Source: Marinobacter subterrani
Lineage (GTDB): Bacteria > Pseudomonadota > Gammaproteobacteria > Pseudomonadales > Oleiphilaceae
Assembly: GCF_001045555.1 (NCBI RefSeq)
Contig: NZ_LFBU01000002.1
Coordinates: 434,001-498,000, forward strand
Length of the DNA stretch: 64,000 nucleotides
Direction: 5' to 3'
Shown: positions 36,607-43,848 of the stretch, in pieces
Layout: each line of letters starts with the position of its first letter
How positions within the stretch are numbered: position 1 is the first letter of the stretch
Program-made: the position numbers and the translations under genes
Notes under the pieces: model-generated
The model's database searches: none
What the model saw: only the letters and a program-made list of their open reading frames with translations
What the model was told of the DNA's origin: nothing

Positions 36607-38010
36607 ATGTATCGGTACAGTCTGGGTGACCGGCGCTGGCAGTTCGCAACGCTGGCAGAGCTGATGGCCAAAGCCACGCCGGCGCGCTCCGGTGACCGGC
36701 TGGCTGGTATCGCTGCGCACACCGCCGAGGAGCGGGTGGTGGCTCAGATGACGCTGGCGGACTTGCCCCTGAAAACCTTTCTGAACGAGGCGCTGGTGCC
36801 CTACGAGCAGGATGAAGTTACCCGGCTGATTCTGGATGATCACGACCCCGGGGCCTTTGAGCCTGTCTCCCACCTTACCGTGGGGGATTTCCGGAACTGG
36901 CTGTTGAGCGATCTGGCCACGCCCGAGATGCTGGTTCGGATCCGGCCCGGGATTACCCCGGAGATGGCGGCCGCCGTCTGCAAGATCATGCGCAATCAGG
37001 ACCTGATTCTGGTGGCCGCCAAATGCCGGGTGACGACGGCATTTCGCAGCACCCTCGGTTTGCCCGGGCGACTGGCAACCCGGTTGCAGCCCAATCACCC
37101 CACTGACGATATCACCGGCATCGCCGCCAGTATTCTGGACGGCCTGCTGTACGGCAGTGGCGATGCGGTTATCGGGATCAATCCCGCCACCGACAACGTG
37201 GCGCAGAGTGTCCGGCTGCTGCAGCTGATGGATGAGGTTATCCGCAAGTACGAGATTCCGACCCAGTCCTGTGTGCTGACCCACGTGACCAATACACTGG
37301 AAGCCATCGAACAGAATGCGCCCGTGGACCTGGTGTTCCAGTCGATTGGCGGTACCGAGGCCACTAACCGCAGCTTCGGGTTTGATCTGGCAACCCTGGC
37401 CGAAGCCCGGGACGCGGCGCTGTCGCTCAAACGCGGCACCCTGGGCAACAATGTGATGTACTTCGAGACCGGCCAGGGAAGTGCGCTGTCGGCCGATGCC
37501 CATCACGGTGTTGATCAGCAGACCTGTGAAGCCCGGGCCTATGCCGTGGCAAGAAAGTTCGACCCGCTGCTGGTGAACACGGTGGTGGGTTTTATCGGGC
37601 CGGAATACCTGTTTGATGGCAGGGAAATCACCCGCGCCGGGCTGGAGGATCATTTTTGCGGCAAGCTGCTCGGGCTGCCCATGGGCTGTGATATCTGTTA
37701 CACCAACCACGCCGAGGCCGACCAGGACGATATGGATAACCTGCTGACACTGCTGGGCGTGGCCGGTTGCAACTTCATCATGGGCATTCCCGGCTCTGAC
37801 GACATCATGCTGAACTACCAGTCCACCTCGTTTCACGATGCCCTCTACCTGCGCCGGGTTCTGGACAAACGGCCTGCGCCGGAGTTCGAGCAGTGGCTGA
37901 CAAAGATGCAGATATTCCGGGACACCGAAGGCAAGGTGCCGGCCGACGGCTTGCCGGCAGCCTTCCGGGCAAGCCTTGCCCAACTGCCAGGGGAGGCGGC
38001 CGATGAGTAA
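36607..38010 (+). CDS. eutB: Ethanolamine ammonia-lyase, large subunit
   Basis: EutB, with EutC, uses adenosylcobalamin to split ethanolamine into acetaldehyde and ammonia. The 467-residue length is normal, and GLPMGCDICYTNHAEADQDD and NFIMGIPGSDDIMLNYQS are the conserved TIM-barrel substrate-site segments. A GGGAGAGGG site precedes the ATG. It overlaps eutC by eight bases. No microcompartment shell genes or permease are visible nearby, so this is the simple cytosolic pathway; acetaldehyde handling must be encoded elsewhere. Confidence 0.95.
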   Translation: MYRYSLGDRRWQFATLAELMAKATPARSGDRLAGIAAHTAEERVVAQMTLADLPLKTFLNEALVPYEQDEVTRLILDDHDPGAFEPVSHLTVGDFRNWLLSDLATPEMLVRIRPGITPEMAAAVCKIMRNQDLILVAAKCRVTTAFRSTLGLPGRLATRLQPNHPTDDITGIAASILDGLLYGSGDAVIGINPATDNVAQSVRLLQLMDEVIRKYEIPTQSCVLTHVTNTLEAIEQNAPVDLVFQSIGGTEATNRSFGFDLATLAEARDAALSLKRGTLGNNVMYFETGQGSALSADAHHGVDQQTCEARAYAVARKFDPLLVNTVVGFIGPEYLFDGREITRAGLEDHFCGKLLGLPMGCDICYTNHAEADQDDMDNLLTLLGVAGCNFIMGIPGSDDIMLNYQSTSFHDALYLRRVLDKRPAPEFEQWLTKMQIFRDTEGKVPADGLPAAFRASLAQLPGEAADE

Positions 38011-38824
38011 GCGCACTCCGGTTGTCACCGAGAACCCCTGGCGCCGGCTGGCGGCCTGCACCGATGCCCGGATTGGTCTGGGCCGGGCGGGTATCAGTCT
38101 GCCGACCCGGGAGCTGCTGGCATTCCAGCTGGCTCATGCCCGGGCCAGGGATGCTGTACATCTGCCGCTGGATACCGACCGGCTTATGGCTGAGCTTGCG
38201 GAACTGAACAGTCCGCTTCTGCAGCATGCGCCGGTGCATCTGGAAAGCCAGGCCGGGGACCGGATGACCTATCTCCAGCGGCCGGATCTGGGGCGCCGGC
38301 TCAGTCAGCAGGCCTGTGACCGCCTCGACGGGCTTGGGCATACCGGCGACTCACCGACTGATCTGGCCCTGGTGGTTGCCGACGGCTTGTCCTCCCATGG
38401 GGTTCAACTGCATGCCGTGCCCCTGCTGCGGGTGTTTCTGGATGCTCTGGCGGCCGGTGGCGAGAGCTGGGAACTGGCGCCCATCGTGGTTGTCTCCCGG
38501 GGCAGGGTGGCGATTGGTGATGATGTCGGCCAGCGGCTCAATGCCCGCTGCGTGGTGGTGCTGATTGGCGAGCGCCCGGGGCTGAGTTCACCGGACAGTC
38601 TCGGGGTGTATCTGACCTGGGGGCCAAAGCCCGGGCTGACCGATGTCAGCCGGAACTGTATCTCCAACATTCGACCGGCTGGCCTTTCGGCCACGGAAGC
38701 CAGTCAGCGGATGATCTACCTGCTGCGGGAGGCGCGTCGCCTGCAGGTATCCGGCGTGCCGCTGAAGGACCGGTCGCAGGAATCCGTGATCGAGCAGGGA
38801 ATAGAGAACTTTCTGTTACGCTAG
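38003..38824 (+). CDS. eutC: Ethanolamine ammonia-lyase, small subunit
   Basis: This 273-residue small subunit binds the cobalamin cofactor together with EutB. Conserved segments include TDARIGLGRAGISLPTRELLAFQLAHARARDAV near the start and GERPGLSSPDSLGVYLTW later. The start at 38003 overlaps the eutB stop, matching the usual coupled arrangement; an upstream in-frame ATG at 37976 lies inside eutB and lacks similarity. The gene ends 39 bases before a methyltransferase gene on the same strand. Confidence 0.95.
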   Translation: MSKRTPVVTENPWRRLAACTDARIGLGRAGISLPTRELLAFQLAHARARDAVHLPLDTDRLMAELAELNSPLLQHAPVHLESQAGDRMTYLQRPDLGRRLSQQACDRLDGLGHTGDSPTDLALVVADGLSSHGVQLHAVPLLRVFLDALAAGGESWELAPIVVVSRGRVAIGDDVGQRLNARCVVVLIGERPGLSSPDSLGVYLTWGPKPGLTDVSRNCISNIRPAGLSATEASQRMIYLLREARRLQVSGVPLKDRSQESVIEQGIENFLLR

Positions 38825-38863
38825 AGCGTAATGAGCTGATAACCCGCCGAAGGAGAGCCCAAA

Positions 38864-39619
38864 GTGCAGCAAAGCGCGTTTTATGAAGACGACACTACCC
38901 TGGCGCAGTACCTGGAGTTCCATTTCGGCGAGCGGTGGCATGGTGAGGCGAACTTTCCCAAGGCCCTGGCAGACGCCGCCATGGACGCCATGGACGGTCG
39001 GCCCTTGAATCGCGCCCTGGATCTGGGCTGTGCCTGCGGCCGCTCCAGCTTCGAACTTGCCCGCAAGTTCCGGCAGGTGGAGGGAATCGATTTCTCCAAT
39101 GCCTTCGTGGCCAAGTGCCAGGAAATGGCCCGGGAGAAAAAGGTGCGCTATGCCCGCCCGGAAGAAGGTGACCTGGTGAGCTACCAGGAGCGAACGCTGG
39201 CCTCTCTGGGGCTGGCGGAGTTCGCGGATCGGGTGGCGTTCCACCAGGGCGATGCCTGCGACCTGAAGCCGGAATTCACCAGTTACGATCTTGTGCTGGC
39301 CGGCAACCTTATTGACCGGCTCTACCAGCCTTCGCTGTTTCTGACCACCGTGCACGAGCGGATCAACGAGCTGGGGCTGTTGGTGATTGCCTCGCCCTAC
39401 ACCTGGCTGGAAGAGTACACTCCGAAGGACCAGTGGGTTGGCGGATTCAAAAAAAGCGGTGAGGACTTTTCCACCTTCGACGGGCTGAACGAGATGCTTG
39501 CGCCGCATTTCCGGCTGCTCTTTGAGCCCTGGAGCCTGCCGTTTGTTATCCGCGAGACCCGGAACAAGTTCCAGCACAGCTTCTCCGAGCTGACGGTCTG
39601 GGAGAAGGTGAGTCAGTGA
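38864..39619 (+). CDS. SAM-dependent methyltransferase, putative 4-mercaptohistidine N1-methyltransferase (OvoA C-terminal-like)
   Basis: This 251-residue class I methyltransferase has the SAM-binding loop ALDLGCACGRSSFELA (about 47-62). The N-terminal TLAQYLEFHFG and FPKALAD segments and the later PYTWLEEYTPKDQWVGG segment resemble the stand-alone relatives of the OvoA C-terminal domain, which methylate the imidazole of 5-thiohistidine to make ovothiol A. The GTG start has AGGAG nine bases upstream. The sulfoxide synthase part of ovothiol synthesis is not in the window. The family match is from memory of motifs, so the exact reaction is less certain than the fold. Confidence 0.7.
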   Translation: MQQSAFYEDDTTLAQYLEFHFGERWHGEANFPKALADAAMDAMDGRPLNRALDLGCACGRSSFELARKFRQVEGIDFSNAFVAKCQEMAREKKVRYARPEEGDLVSYQERTLASLGLAEFADRVAFHQGDACDLKPEFTSYDLVLAGNLIDRLYQPSLFLTTVHERINELGLLVIASPYTWLEEYTPKDQWVGGFKKSGEDFSTFDGLNEMLAPHFRLLFEPWSLPFVIRETRNKFQHSFSELTVWEKVSQ

Positions 39620-39650
39620 TCAGAACGAGTTTTTGTGGTGGCCTCCGAGG

Positions 39651-39684
39651 CTGTCATCAAACTGTCACCCGGTAAGCGTATTCT
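39651..39684 (+). promoter_or_regulatory. PhoB box with -10 element
   Basis: CTGTCAT-CAAA-CTGTCAC (39651-39668) matches the Pho box consensus at 17 of 18 positions, as two 11-base direct repeats. Ten bases further on is TATTCT (39679-39684), a -10 hexamer at the spacing seen in PhoB-activated promoters, in which the box replaces the -35. Predicted transcription start is near 39691 on the + strand. Confidence 0.65.
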
Positions 39685-39690
39685 GAGAAC

Positions 39691-39760
39691 TCATCAGGAC
39701 GACATGCATTGTGTTGTGCATCGTGTGAATGCTTTAGCCGGGGACTTCCCCGGTTTTTTT
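39691..39760 (+). ncRNA. Candidate PhoB-controlled small RNA or attenuated parA leader
   Basis: A transcript starting at the predicted PhoB promoter would run about 70 nt to an intrinsic terminator. It contains an internal hairpin (ATGCA 39704-39708 with TGCAT 39717-39721) and the terminator hairpin, and no convincing ORF. The layout (regulated promoter, short unstructured segment, hairpin, U-tract) is that of a trans-acting small RNA. Alternatively it is a leader that controls read-through into parA, whose start is 26 bases after the terminator. No experimental support can be seen from sequence. Confidence 0.45.
39738..39760 (+). terminator. Rho-independent terminator upstream of parA
   Basis: CCGGGG (39738-39743) pairs with CCCCGG (39748-39753) across a 4-base loop, followed by seven T residues. 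It could end the methyltransferase/eutBC transcript or the predicted short PhoB-dependent transcript. Confidence 0.85.
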
Positions 39761-39785
39761 ATGCCCGAAAAAAGGATGTCGCAAG

Positions 39786-40526
39786 ATGAGGACCATTGCG
39801 TTTTACAGTCTCAAGGGGGGTGTCGGCAAAACCGCGGCGGCGGTCAATATTGCCTATCTTGCCAGCCAGGCCGGCTACTCCACCCTGCTTTGGGATCTGG
39901 ACCCGCAGGGGGCATCCAGCTGGTATCTGGCGGGTGCCGGCGAGGTCAAGGGCCACAAGCTTTCCCACTTGCTCAAGGGCAAGACCCCCATCGCCGAGTT
40001 CATCCACGAAAGCGGCTACGCCAATCTGGATTTCATTCCCTCCCATACCAGTTTCCGGAATCTTGACGTAAAGCTGGACCAGGAGGACGAAGGCAACCTG
40101 ATCAAGCAATGGCTGGCGCCGCTCTCGGAGGAAACCAGCCTGGTGATTCTCGATTGCCCGCCTTCATTGTCCAGATTGTCCGAACAGGTTATCAAAGCGG
40201 CGGACCAGGTGTTTGTGCCGGTGATCCCCACCTGGTTATCCCTGAACAGCTGGAAACAGTTGCAGGCGTTTGCCAGGGACAAAAAGCTGAAGCCCTCCAA
40301 GCTGCACCCGTTCTATTCCATGGCAGACCGCCGCAAGGGCCTGCATCGGGAGCTGATCAATAACCAGGATGAGATCCTGCCCAAGGGTCTGAAAACCATC
40401 ATTCCCAACGCCAGTGTGGTGGAGAAGATGGGCGAGGAAGGCATCCCGGTGGAGATACTGGCGCCCGGCTCGGTGGCGGCAGACGCCTATCGCCGGTTGT
40501 GGAAGGAGATCCGGCGCCTGCTGTGA
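39786..40526 (+). CDS. ParA-family ATPase (orphan, MinD/ParA/Soj type)
   Basis: This 246-residue deviant-Walker ATPase has the motif K10-G-G-V-G-K15-T16 and switch segments LLWDLDPQGASS and VILDCPPS. No ParB gene, centromere-like repeats or replication gene are nearby, so it is not the chromosome partition ParA. Orphans of this type position large cellular assemblies or act in unrelated regulation. An AAGGA site precedes the ATG. The upstream PhoB box and terminator suggest phosphate-responsive control, but that link is inferred. Confidence 0.85.
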   Translation: MRTIAFYSLKGGVGKTAAAVNIAYLASQAGYSTLLWDLDPQGASSWYLAGAGEVKGHKLSHLLKGKTPIAEFIHESGYANLDFIPSHTSFRNLDVKLDQEDEGNLIKQWLAPLSEETSLVILDCPPSLSRLSEQVIKAADQVFVPVIPTWLSLNSWKQLQAFARDKKLKPSKLHPFYSMADRRKGLHRELINNQDEILPKGLKTIIPNASVVEKMGEEGIPVEILAPGSVAADAYRRLWKEIRRLL

Positions 40527-40539
40527 GCTTTCGCCGTTG

Positions 40540-41277
40540 TTATTTCATCTCGAAACCGCGCTTGTTGAGGAACTCGCGCATGTGCGGCCGCAGTTTGGTG
40601 GTGAACAGCGGCGCCAGCTCTTTTGACCAACTGGATTCCTTGTTGCCACCCGTGCGCTCCAGATAGTACCGGTGCATGGTGTCGTCAAACGCCGCTACCT
40701 GTTCTTCATCCTGCCGATCGTCGTAAAAATCCTCCTTGAGGATGCTTTTCAGTGGCAGCCGGGGTTTTACCTCCGGACTCTGATCGGGGTATCCCAGGCT
40801 CATGCCAAATACCGGGTAGACATGGGGTGGCAGCTTCAGAATCTCCGCCACCTCCGCAGGGTTGTTGCGGATGCCTCCCACGTAACACAGCCCAAGCCCT
40901 TCGGATTCCGCCGCAATGGCCACGTTCTGGGCCATCAGTGCGGCATCGACACTGGCGACAACCAGCTGCTCGGTCATGCCTCGCACCACTTCGGCGCCGG
41001 CTCGCTCGGCGGCTTCGGTGGAGCGCTTCACGTCGGCGCAGAACACCAGAAAATCGGACGCTTCGGCGACATGGGCCTGGCCGCCAGCCAGTTCCGCAAT
41101 TTTCCGACGGTTCTCCGGATTGACCACGTGAATCACCGAGTAGGCCTGCACATGGTTAGACGTGGCCGCGCACTGCCCGGCACTGATCAGCTCTTCCAGC
41201 AGCTCCCGGGGAATTTTCCGGTCGGTGAATTTGCGGATGGAACGGTGGGATTTCAGAAGTTCGATAGTTGGATTCAT
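40540..41277 (-). CDS. NADPH-dependent flavin nitroreductase (NfsA/FRP-like)
   Basis: This 245-residue FMN-binding nitroreductase-family protein starts with the hallmark LLKSHRSIRKFTDRKI and has the AATSNHVQAYS and GLCYVGGIRNNP segments of the NfsA/flavin reductase P group. It is expected to reduce nitro compounds, quinones or flavins with NADPH, two electrons at a time. It converges on parA (13-base gap) and is divergent from the GGDEF gene. Physiological substrate unknown. Confidence 0.88.
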   Translation of the reverse strand: MNPTIELLKSHRSIRKFTDRKIPRELLEELISAGQCAATSNHVQAYSVIHVVNPENRRKIAELAGGQAHVAEASDFLVFCADVKRSTEAAERAGAEVVRGMTEQLVVASVDAALMAQNVAIAAESEGLGLCYVGGIRNNPAEVAEILKLPPHVYPVFGMSLGYPDQSPEVKPRLPLKSILKEDFYDDRQDEEQVAAFDDTMHRYYLERTGGNKESSWSKELAPLFTTKLRPHMREFLNKRGFEMK

Positions 41278-41421
41278 TTGGTCTCACTGTGATTTGGTGG
41301 CTGTGGTGTCTTAATTCGTGACAATTATCATACCAAACGCTACATAGCCGACGCGCGGATTGCAGGGTTATGTTGATATGCTCAAATCAAATTTCTTGCC
41401 GGCCGGATCGCCCTGACACAC

Positions 41422-42609
41422 ATGGACCTGAACATGCACCTGCCAACGTTGCTGGTCACTTCGGTCATGATTAACCTCCTGATCGCGGGCATGCTTTGGG
41501 CGATTTACCATCTGCGGCATCGGGAGCGCTGTTTCAAACTCTGGGCCCTGGCCTGTCTCACATTCGTGCTGGGTACGGGGTTTGCTGTCGCCCGGGAGCT
41601 GTTAGCGGCCCCTGTGCTCACAATCTTTGTTGCGCACCTTATTCTGGGCATCTCGCCCCTGCTGCTCCTTGCCGGCATTCATGCGCTAATGAACCTTCCC
41701 CTGGCCGGTAATCGCCGTTCGGCACAGTTGTTATACACCGCTGGCGTTCTCTACTTGCTGGGGCTGGCCGTGGGTGCAGGCCTGGATCCCGCCTTTGCCC
41801 GATTCCTGACGGCGCTTTTCTCGGCGCTGGTGTTCAGCCTGGCTATCTACCGGCTGGGTTCGATCGAGCGCAAGCCGAGGTTGCCGATTGTCATTCTGCA
41901 AGGGCTGTTCGCGGTTCACGGCACCCTGATGATGGCCCAGGTGCTGGTTGTTATCGCCTCTGCCGCCGGGCAGTTGCAGCCGGATATAGGCCCGTTGCTG
42001 AAGCTGATCCTGATTAATCACCTGTTGTTGGTGAGCGCCACCGCTATGGCATTGCCGTTACTTGCTTTCAGCCGTGCCGAGCGGGCCCTGGTTGCACTGG
42101 CGGAGCGGGATGAACTGACCCAGCTGTTCAATCGCAGGGCATTTTACCGGGAGGGCCGTCAGGCGTTCGTCCAGGCCCGGGAAAACCGTAAACCTATTAC
42201 GGTGCTGATGATCGACCTGGATCATTTCAAACAGATCAATGATCGTTGGGGGCATGCCGTGGGCGATCGGGTACTGCGTGTCGTGGCCGGGCTAATGGCG
42301 TCGGAATTGCGGGAAGACGATATCATTGGCCGGGTTGGGGGAGAGGAGTTTGCCGCGGTGCTGCGCAACGATACCGGAGAAGGAATCGGGCAGGTTACCG
42401 AGCGTCTGCTGAGCCGGATTGTTGAGGCTGGTCGAGTGATCGAAGAGGCGCCGGTGCATCTGTCCGCCAGTATTGGTGGTGTGACCCTGGTGCGGGAGTA
42501 CGCCGGCTTCGAGGATATGATGGCTGCCGCCGATGCTGCGCTATACCGGGCCAAACGCAATGGCCGGAACCGGGCTGAATTTATTCCCGCTTCAGTGACT
42601 GCAGAATAG
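41422..42609 (+). CDS. Membrane-bound diguanylate cyclase (GGDEF)
   Basis: In this 395-residue protein the first ~215 residues carry about six to seven transmembrane helices, with no recognised ligand-binding motif. Residues about 225-390 are a GGDEF domain with active-site GGEEF at 306-310 and an intact inhibitory I-site R297-x-x-D300, so it should be an active c-di-GMP synthase with product inhibition. Two inverted repeats follow the gene. The input signal is unknown. Confidence 0.9.
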   Translation: MDLNMHLPTLLVTSVMINLLIAGMLWAIYHLRHRERCFKLWALACLTFVLGTGFAVARELLAAPVLTIFVAHLILGISPLLLLAGIHALMNLPLAGNRRSAQLLYTAGVLYLLGLAVGAGLDPAFARFLTALFSALVFSLAIYRLGSIERKPRLPIVILQGLFAVHGTLMMAQVLVVIASAAGQLQPDIGPLLKLILINHLLLVSATAMALPLLAFSRAERALVALAERDELTQLFNRRAFYREGRQAFVQARENRKPITVLMIDLDHFKQINDRWGHAVGDRVLRVVAGLMASELREDDIIGRVGGEEFAAVLRNDTGEGIGQVTERLLSRIVEAGRVIEEAPVHLSASIGGVTLVREYAGFEDMMAAADAALYRAKRNGRNRAEFIPASVTAE

Positions 42610-42622
42610 TGCCTGGAGTCTG

Positions 42623-42636
42623 CCGGTTAGAACCGG
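42623..42636. repeat. Short perfect hairpin after the GGDEF gene
   Basis: CCGGTT (42623-42628) and AACCGG (42631-42636) flank two bases. It lies 14 bases after the GGDEF stop and 14 bases before a much longer palindrome. No T-run follows, so it is not a canonical terminator. Confidence 0.5.
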
Positions 42637-42649
42637 GCCCCTTCTTCCA

Positions 42650-42692
42650 CCCGCACATCCAATGGTTATTCAATAACCATTGGATGTGCGGG
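42650..42692. repeat. Perfect 43-bp palindrome (21-bp arms, 1-base centre)
   Basis: The left arm 42650-42670 and right arm 42672-42692 are exact reverse complements around a single C. The outer ends read CCCGCACATCC and GGATGTGCGGG; the centre is the AT-rich GGTTATT-C-AATAACC. It is the most perfect long inverted repeat noticed in the window. It could extrude as a cruciform or form a very stable RNA hairpin if transcribed. The unrecognised ORF that follows begins within the right arm. Confidence 0.9.
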
Positions 42693-43099
42693 CGCTGTTC
42701 TGTTGCTCCACCTGTCCCGCTGAATTGAACATTGCCCCAAAGCTCTTTTTCCTGCAGTACAAACGGAATAACCGGCCCTATCTTCTGATTCACCATGCCC
42801 AGAATGAAAACCCGGATGCGCTGTGCCTGCTGGTGAATATGGGCAAGGAGACGGTGCACGTGCAGTGTTTCCAGGTGGTGCTCTTCACCCGTGCCGGTGA
42901 GGAGAAACTGATGACGGTTACTGAATATCGACAGGTCAGCGCGGACGACACCAACGTGCTTCAAGTGCTTCGGCAGGGGCCCTTGCAGCCCGGTGGGTAC
43001 CTGGTGTTCGGCGGAATTTTCCCTTGCGCCATGAGGGTGGGCCGGGGGGATCCGGCGCCGGTGAGGCCACATAACGTTTCCGTAATTTACCTTTGTTGA
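42680..43099 (+). CDS. Unrecognised ORF, possibly a gene remnant
   Basis: An open frame of 139 codons runs from a TTG inside the palindrome's right arm to TGA at 43097-43099. The middle (residues about 20-115) looks like genuine protein, with alternating hydrophobic strands (PYLLIHHAQNENPDALCLLVNMG, VHVQCFQVVLFTRAGEE, GGYLVFGGIFPC). No ribosome-binding site precedes the TTG and the first ATG is at residue 54, so the 5' end may have been lost or rearranged by the palindrome. No family was recognised. The complementary minus-strand frame is mostly the shadow of the next gene. Confidence 0.4.
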   Translation: MDVRALFCCSTCPAELNIAPKLFFLQYKRNNRPYLLIHHAQNENPDALCLLVNMGKETVHVQCFQVVLFTRAGEEKLMTVTEYRQVSADDTNVLQVLRQGPLQPGGYLVFGGIFPCAMRVGRGDPAPVRPHNVSVIYLC

Positions 43100-43163
43100 T
43101 GCCGGGCGCGGGTTTGTGGAGGATGAACCGTGAAATTCAATGGATTTGAAAGCGAGGTTGATC

Positions 43164-43451
43164 ATGTCACTTAAAGACGAACTGATCCGGAAAGCCGAAG
43201 CCCAGTTGGATGCGTGGGAGAAAGAAGCCGACGCCCTGGAAGCGGAAGCCGATGCCAAGGAGTCTGAAGCCCAGAACCAGAAAGCCAGCGCCGACATCCA
43301 GCAAAGCGCCTCCGACGCCCTCCGCTCGGTGCAGGGCAAAATCTCCGACGGCCGTAAAAAGCTGGATGAGATCAAGCAGAGCGGCGAGGACAATGTGGAG
43401 TCGGTTCGCGAGAAGTTGGCAGGCCTGGTTGGCCCGGAGGACAAACGTTAG
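43164..43451 (+). CDS. Small coiled-coil protein of unknown function
   Basis: This 95-residue, highly charged alanine/glutamate/lysine-rich protein is predicted to be one long coiled coil over about residues 5-85. It has no cysteine, signal peptide or membrane segment. A GAGG site lies seven bases before the ATG. It converges on the TusA-like gene. The sequence gives no functional hint beyond the coiled coil; similar short alpha-helical proteins in marine gammaproteobacteria are uncharacterised. Confidence 0.7.
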   Translation: MSLKDELIRKAEAQLDAWEKEADALEAEADAKESEAQNQKASADIQQSASDALRSVQGKISDGRKKLDEIKQSGEDNVESVREKLAGLVGPEDKR

Positions 43452-43478
43452 AAACCTGGTAGGTAATGGGTTCGTCGC

Positions 43479-43739
43479 CTAGGCCAGGCAAATACGATAC
43501 CGTATGACACCCGCGCCCTCTTCCCGAATCCATTCAATCCGGTGGCCGGTAATCTCGCAAAGCGCCTGAAGATCCCGGCGGCCGGTGGGGTCGTCGGCGA
43601 GGAACTCCACCTGCGTCCCGCTCGGCAACCCCTGAATCCGTTTCTTGAATCGTAAGATGGGAAGAGGGCACACCAGACCGACGGCGTCGATCTGGTGTAC
43701 CTCCTGGGATGCCTCTGACTGATCAGTCAAGGCGTACAC
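43479..43739 (-). CDS. TusA/SirA-family sulfur carrier protein in the FDH operon
   Basis: This ~86-residue TusA-fold protein has the hallmark CPLPIL motif (active-site Cys in GLVCPLPILRFKK) and a C-terminal TGHRIEWIREE segment. It is the last gene of the formate dehydrogenase operon, overlapping the end of the 41-codon gene. The start is uncertain: GTG at 43739 is used here, TTG at 43730 is possible, and the frame remains open further upstream. TusA proteins relay persulfide sulfur. Beside FDH, a role in handing sulfur to the FdhD/molybdenum cofactor pathway is a natural inference. Confidence 0.75.
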   Translation of the reverse strand: MYALTDQSEASQEVHQIDAVGLVCPLPILRFKKRIQGLPSGTQVEFLADDPTGRRDLQALCEITGHRIEWIREEGAGVIRYRICLA

Positions 43740-43848
43740 TCTCGGTGCTGGTCTGCTCGGCCGAGGACCAGCCGAACTGGTTGAGCACAACCGGCGCGAG
43801 AGCGGCAATGACAAGGGCCGCGACAAATGCGGAAATCATGACCTTCAC
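43723..43848 (-). CDS. 41-residue membrane protein of the FDH operon
   Basis: A short gene starts with GTG at 43848, preceded by AGGAGA and overlapping the FDH gamma stop by four bases. The product begins MKVMISAFVAALVIAALAPV and ends SVRLD. It has one transmembrane helix (about residues 4-24) and a polar C-terminus of ~17 residues. It may be a small accessory subunit of the membrane complex, like the single-helix peptides of respiratory enzymes. No family name is recalled with certainty. Confidence 0.7.
   Translation of the reverse strand: MKVMISAFVAALVIAALAPVVLNQFGWSSAEQTSTESVRLD

Noticed and set aside
36517..38061. A 514-codon minus-strand ORF opposite eutB
   Set aside because: eutB is full length with conserved motifs; the antisense frame is a GC-driven shadow.
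39786..40526. ParA as part of a plasmid or chromosome partition locus
   Set aside because: No ParB, parS-like repeats, replication initiator or mobile-element genes adjoin it.
42581..43444. A 287-codon minus-strand ORF covering the palindrome and the coiled-coil gene
   Set aside because: Its serine-rich N-terminal part is the antisense of the coiled-coil gene, which has a proper ribosome-binding site, and the remainder shows no protein-like pattern.
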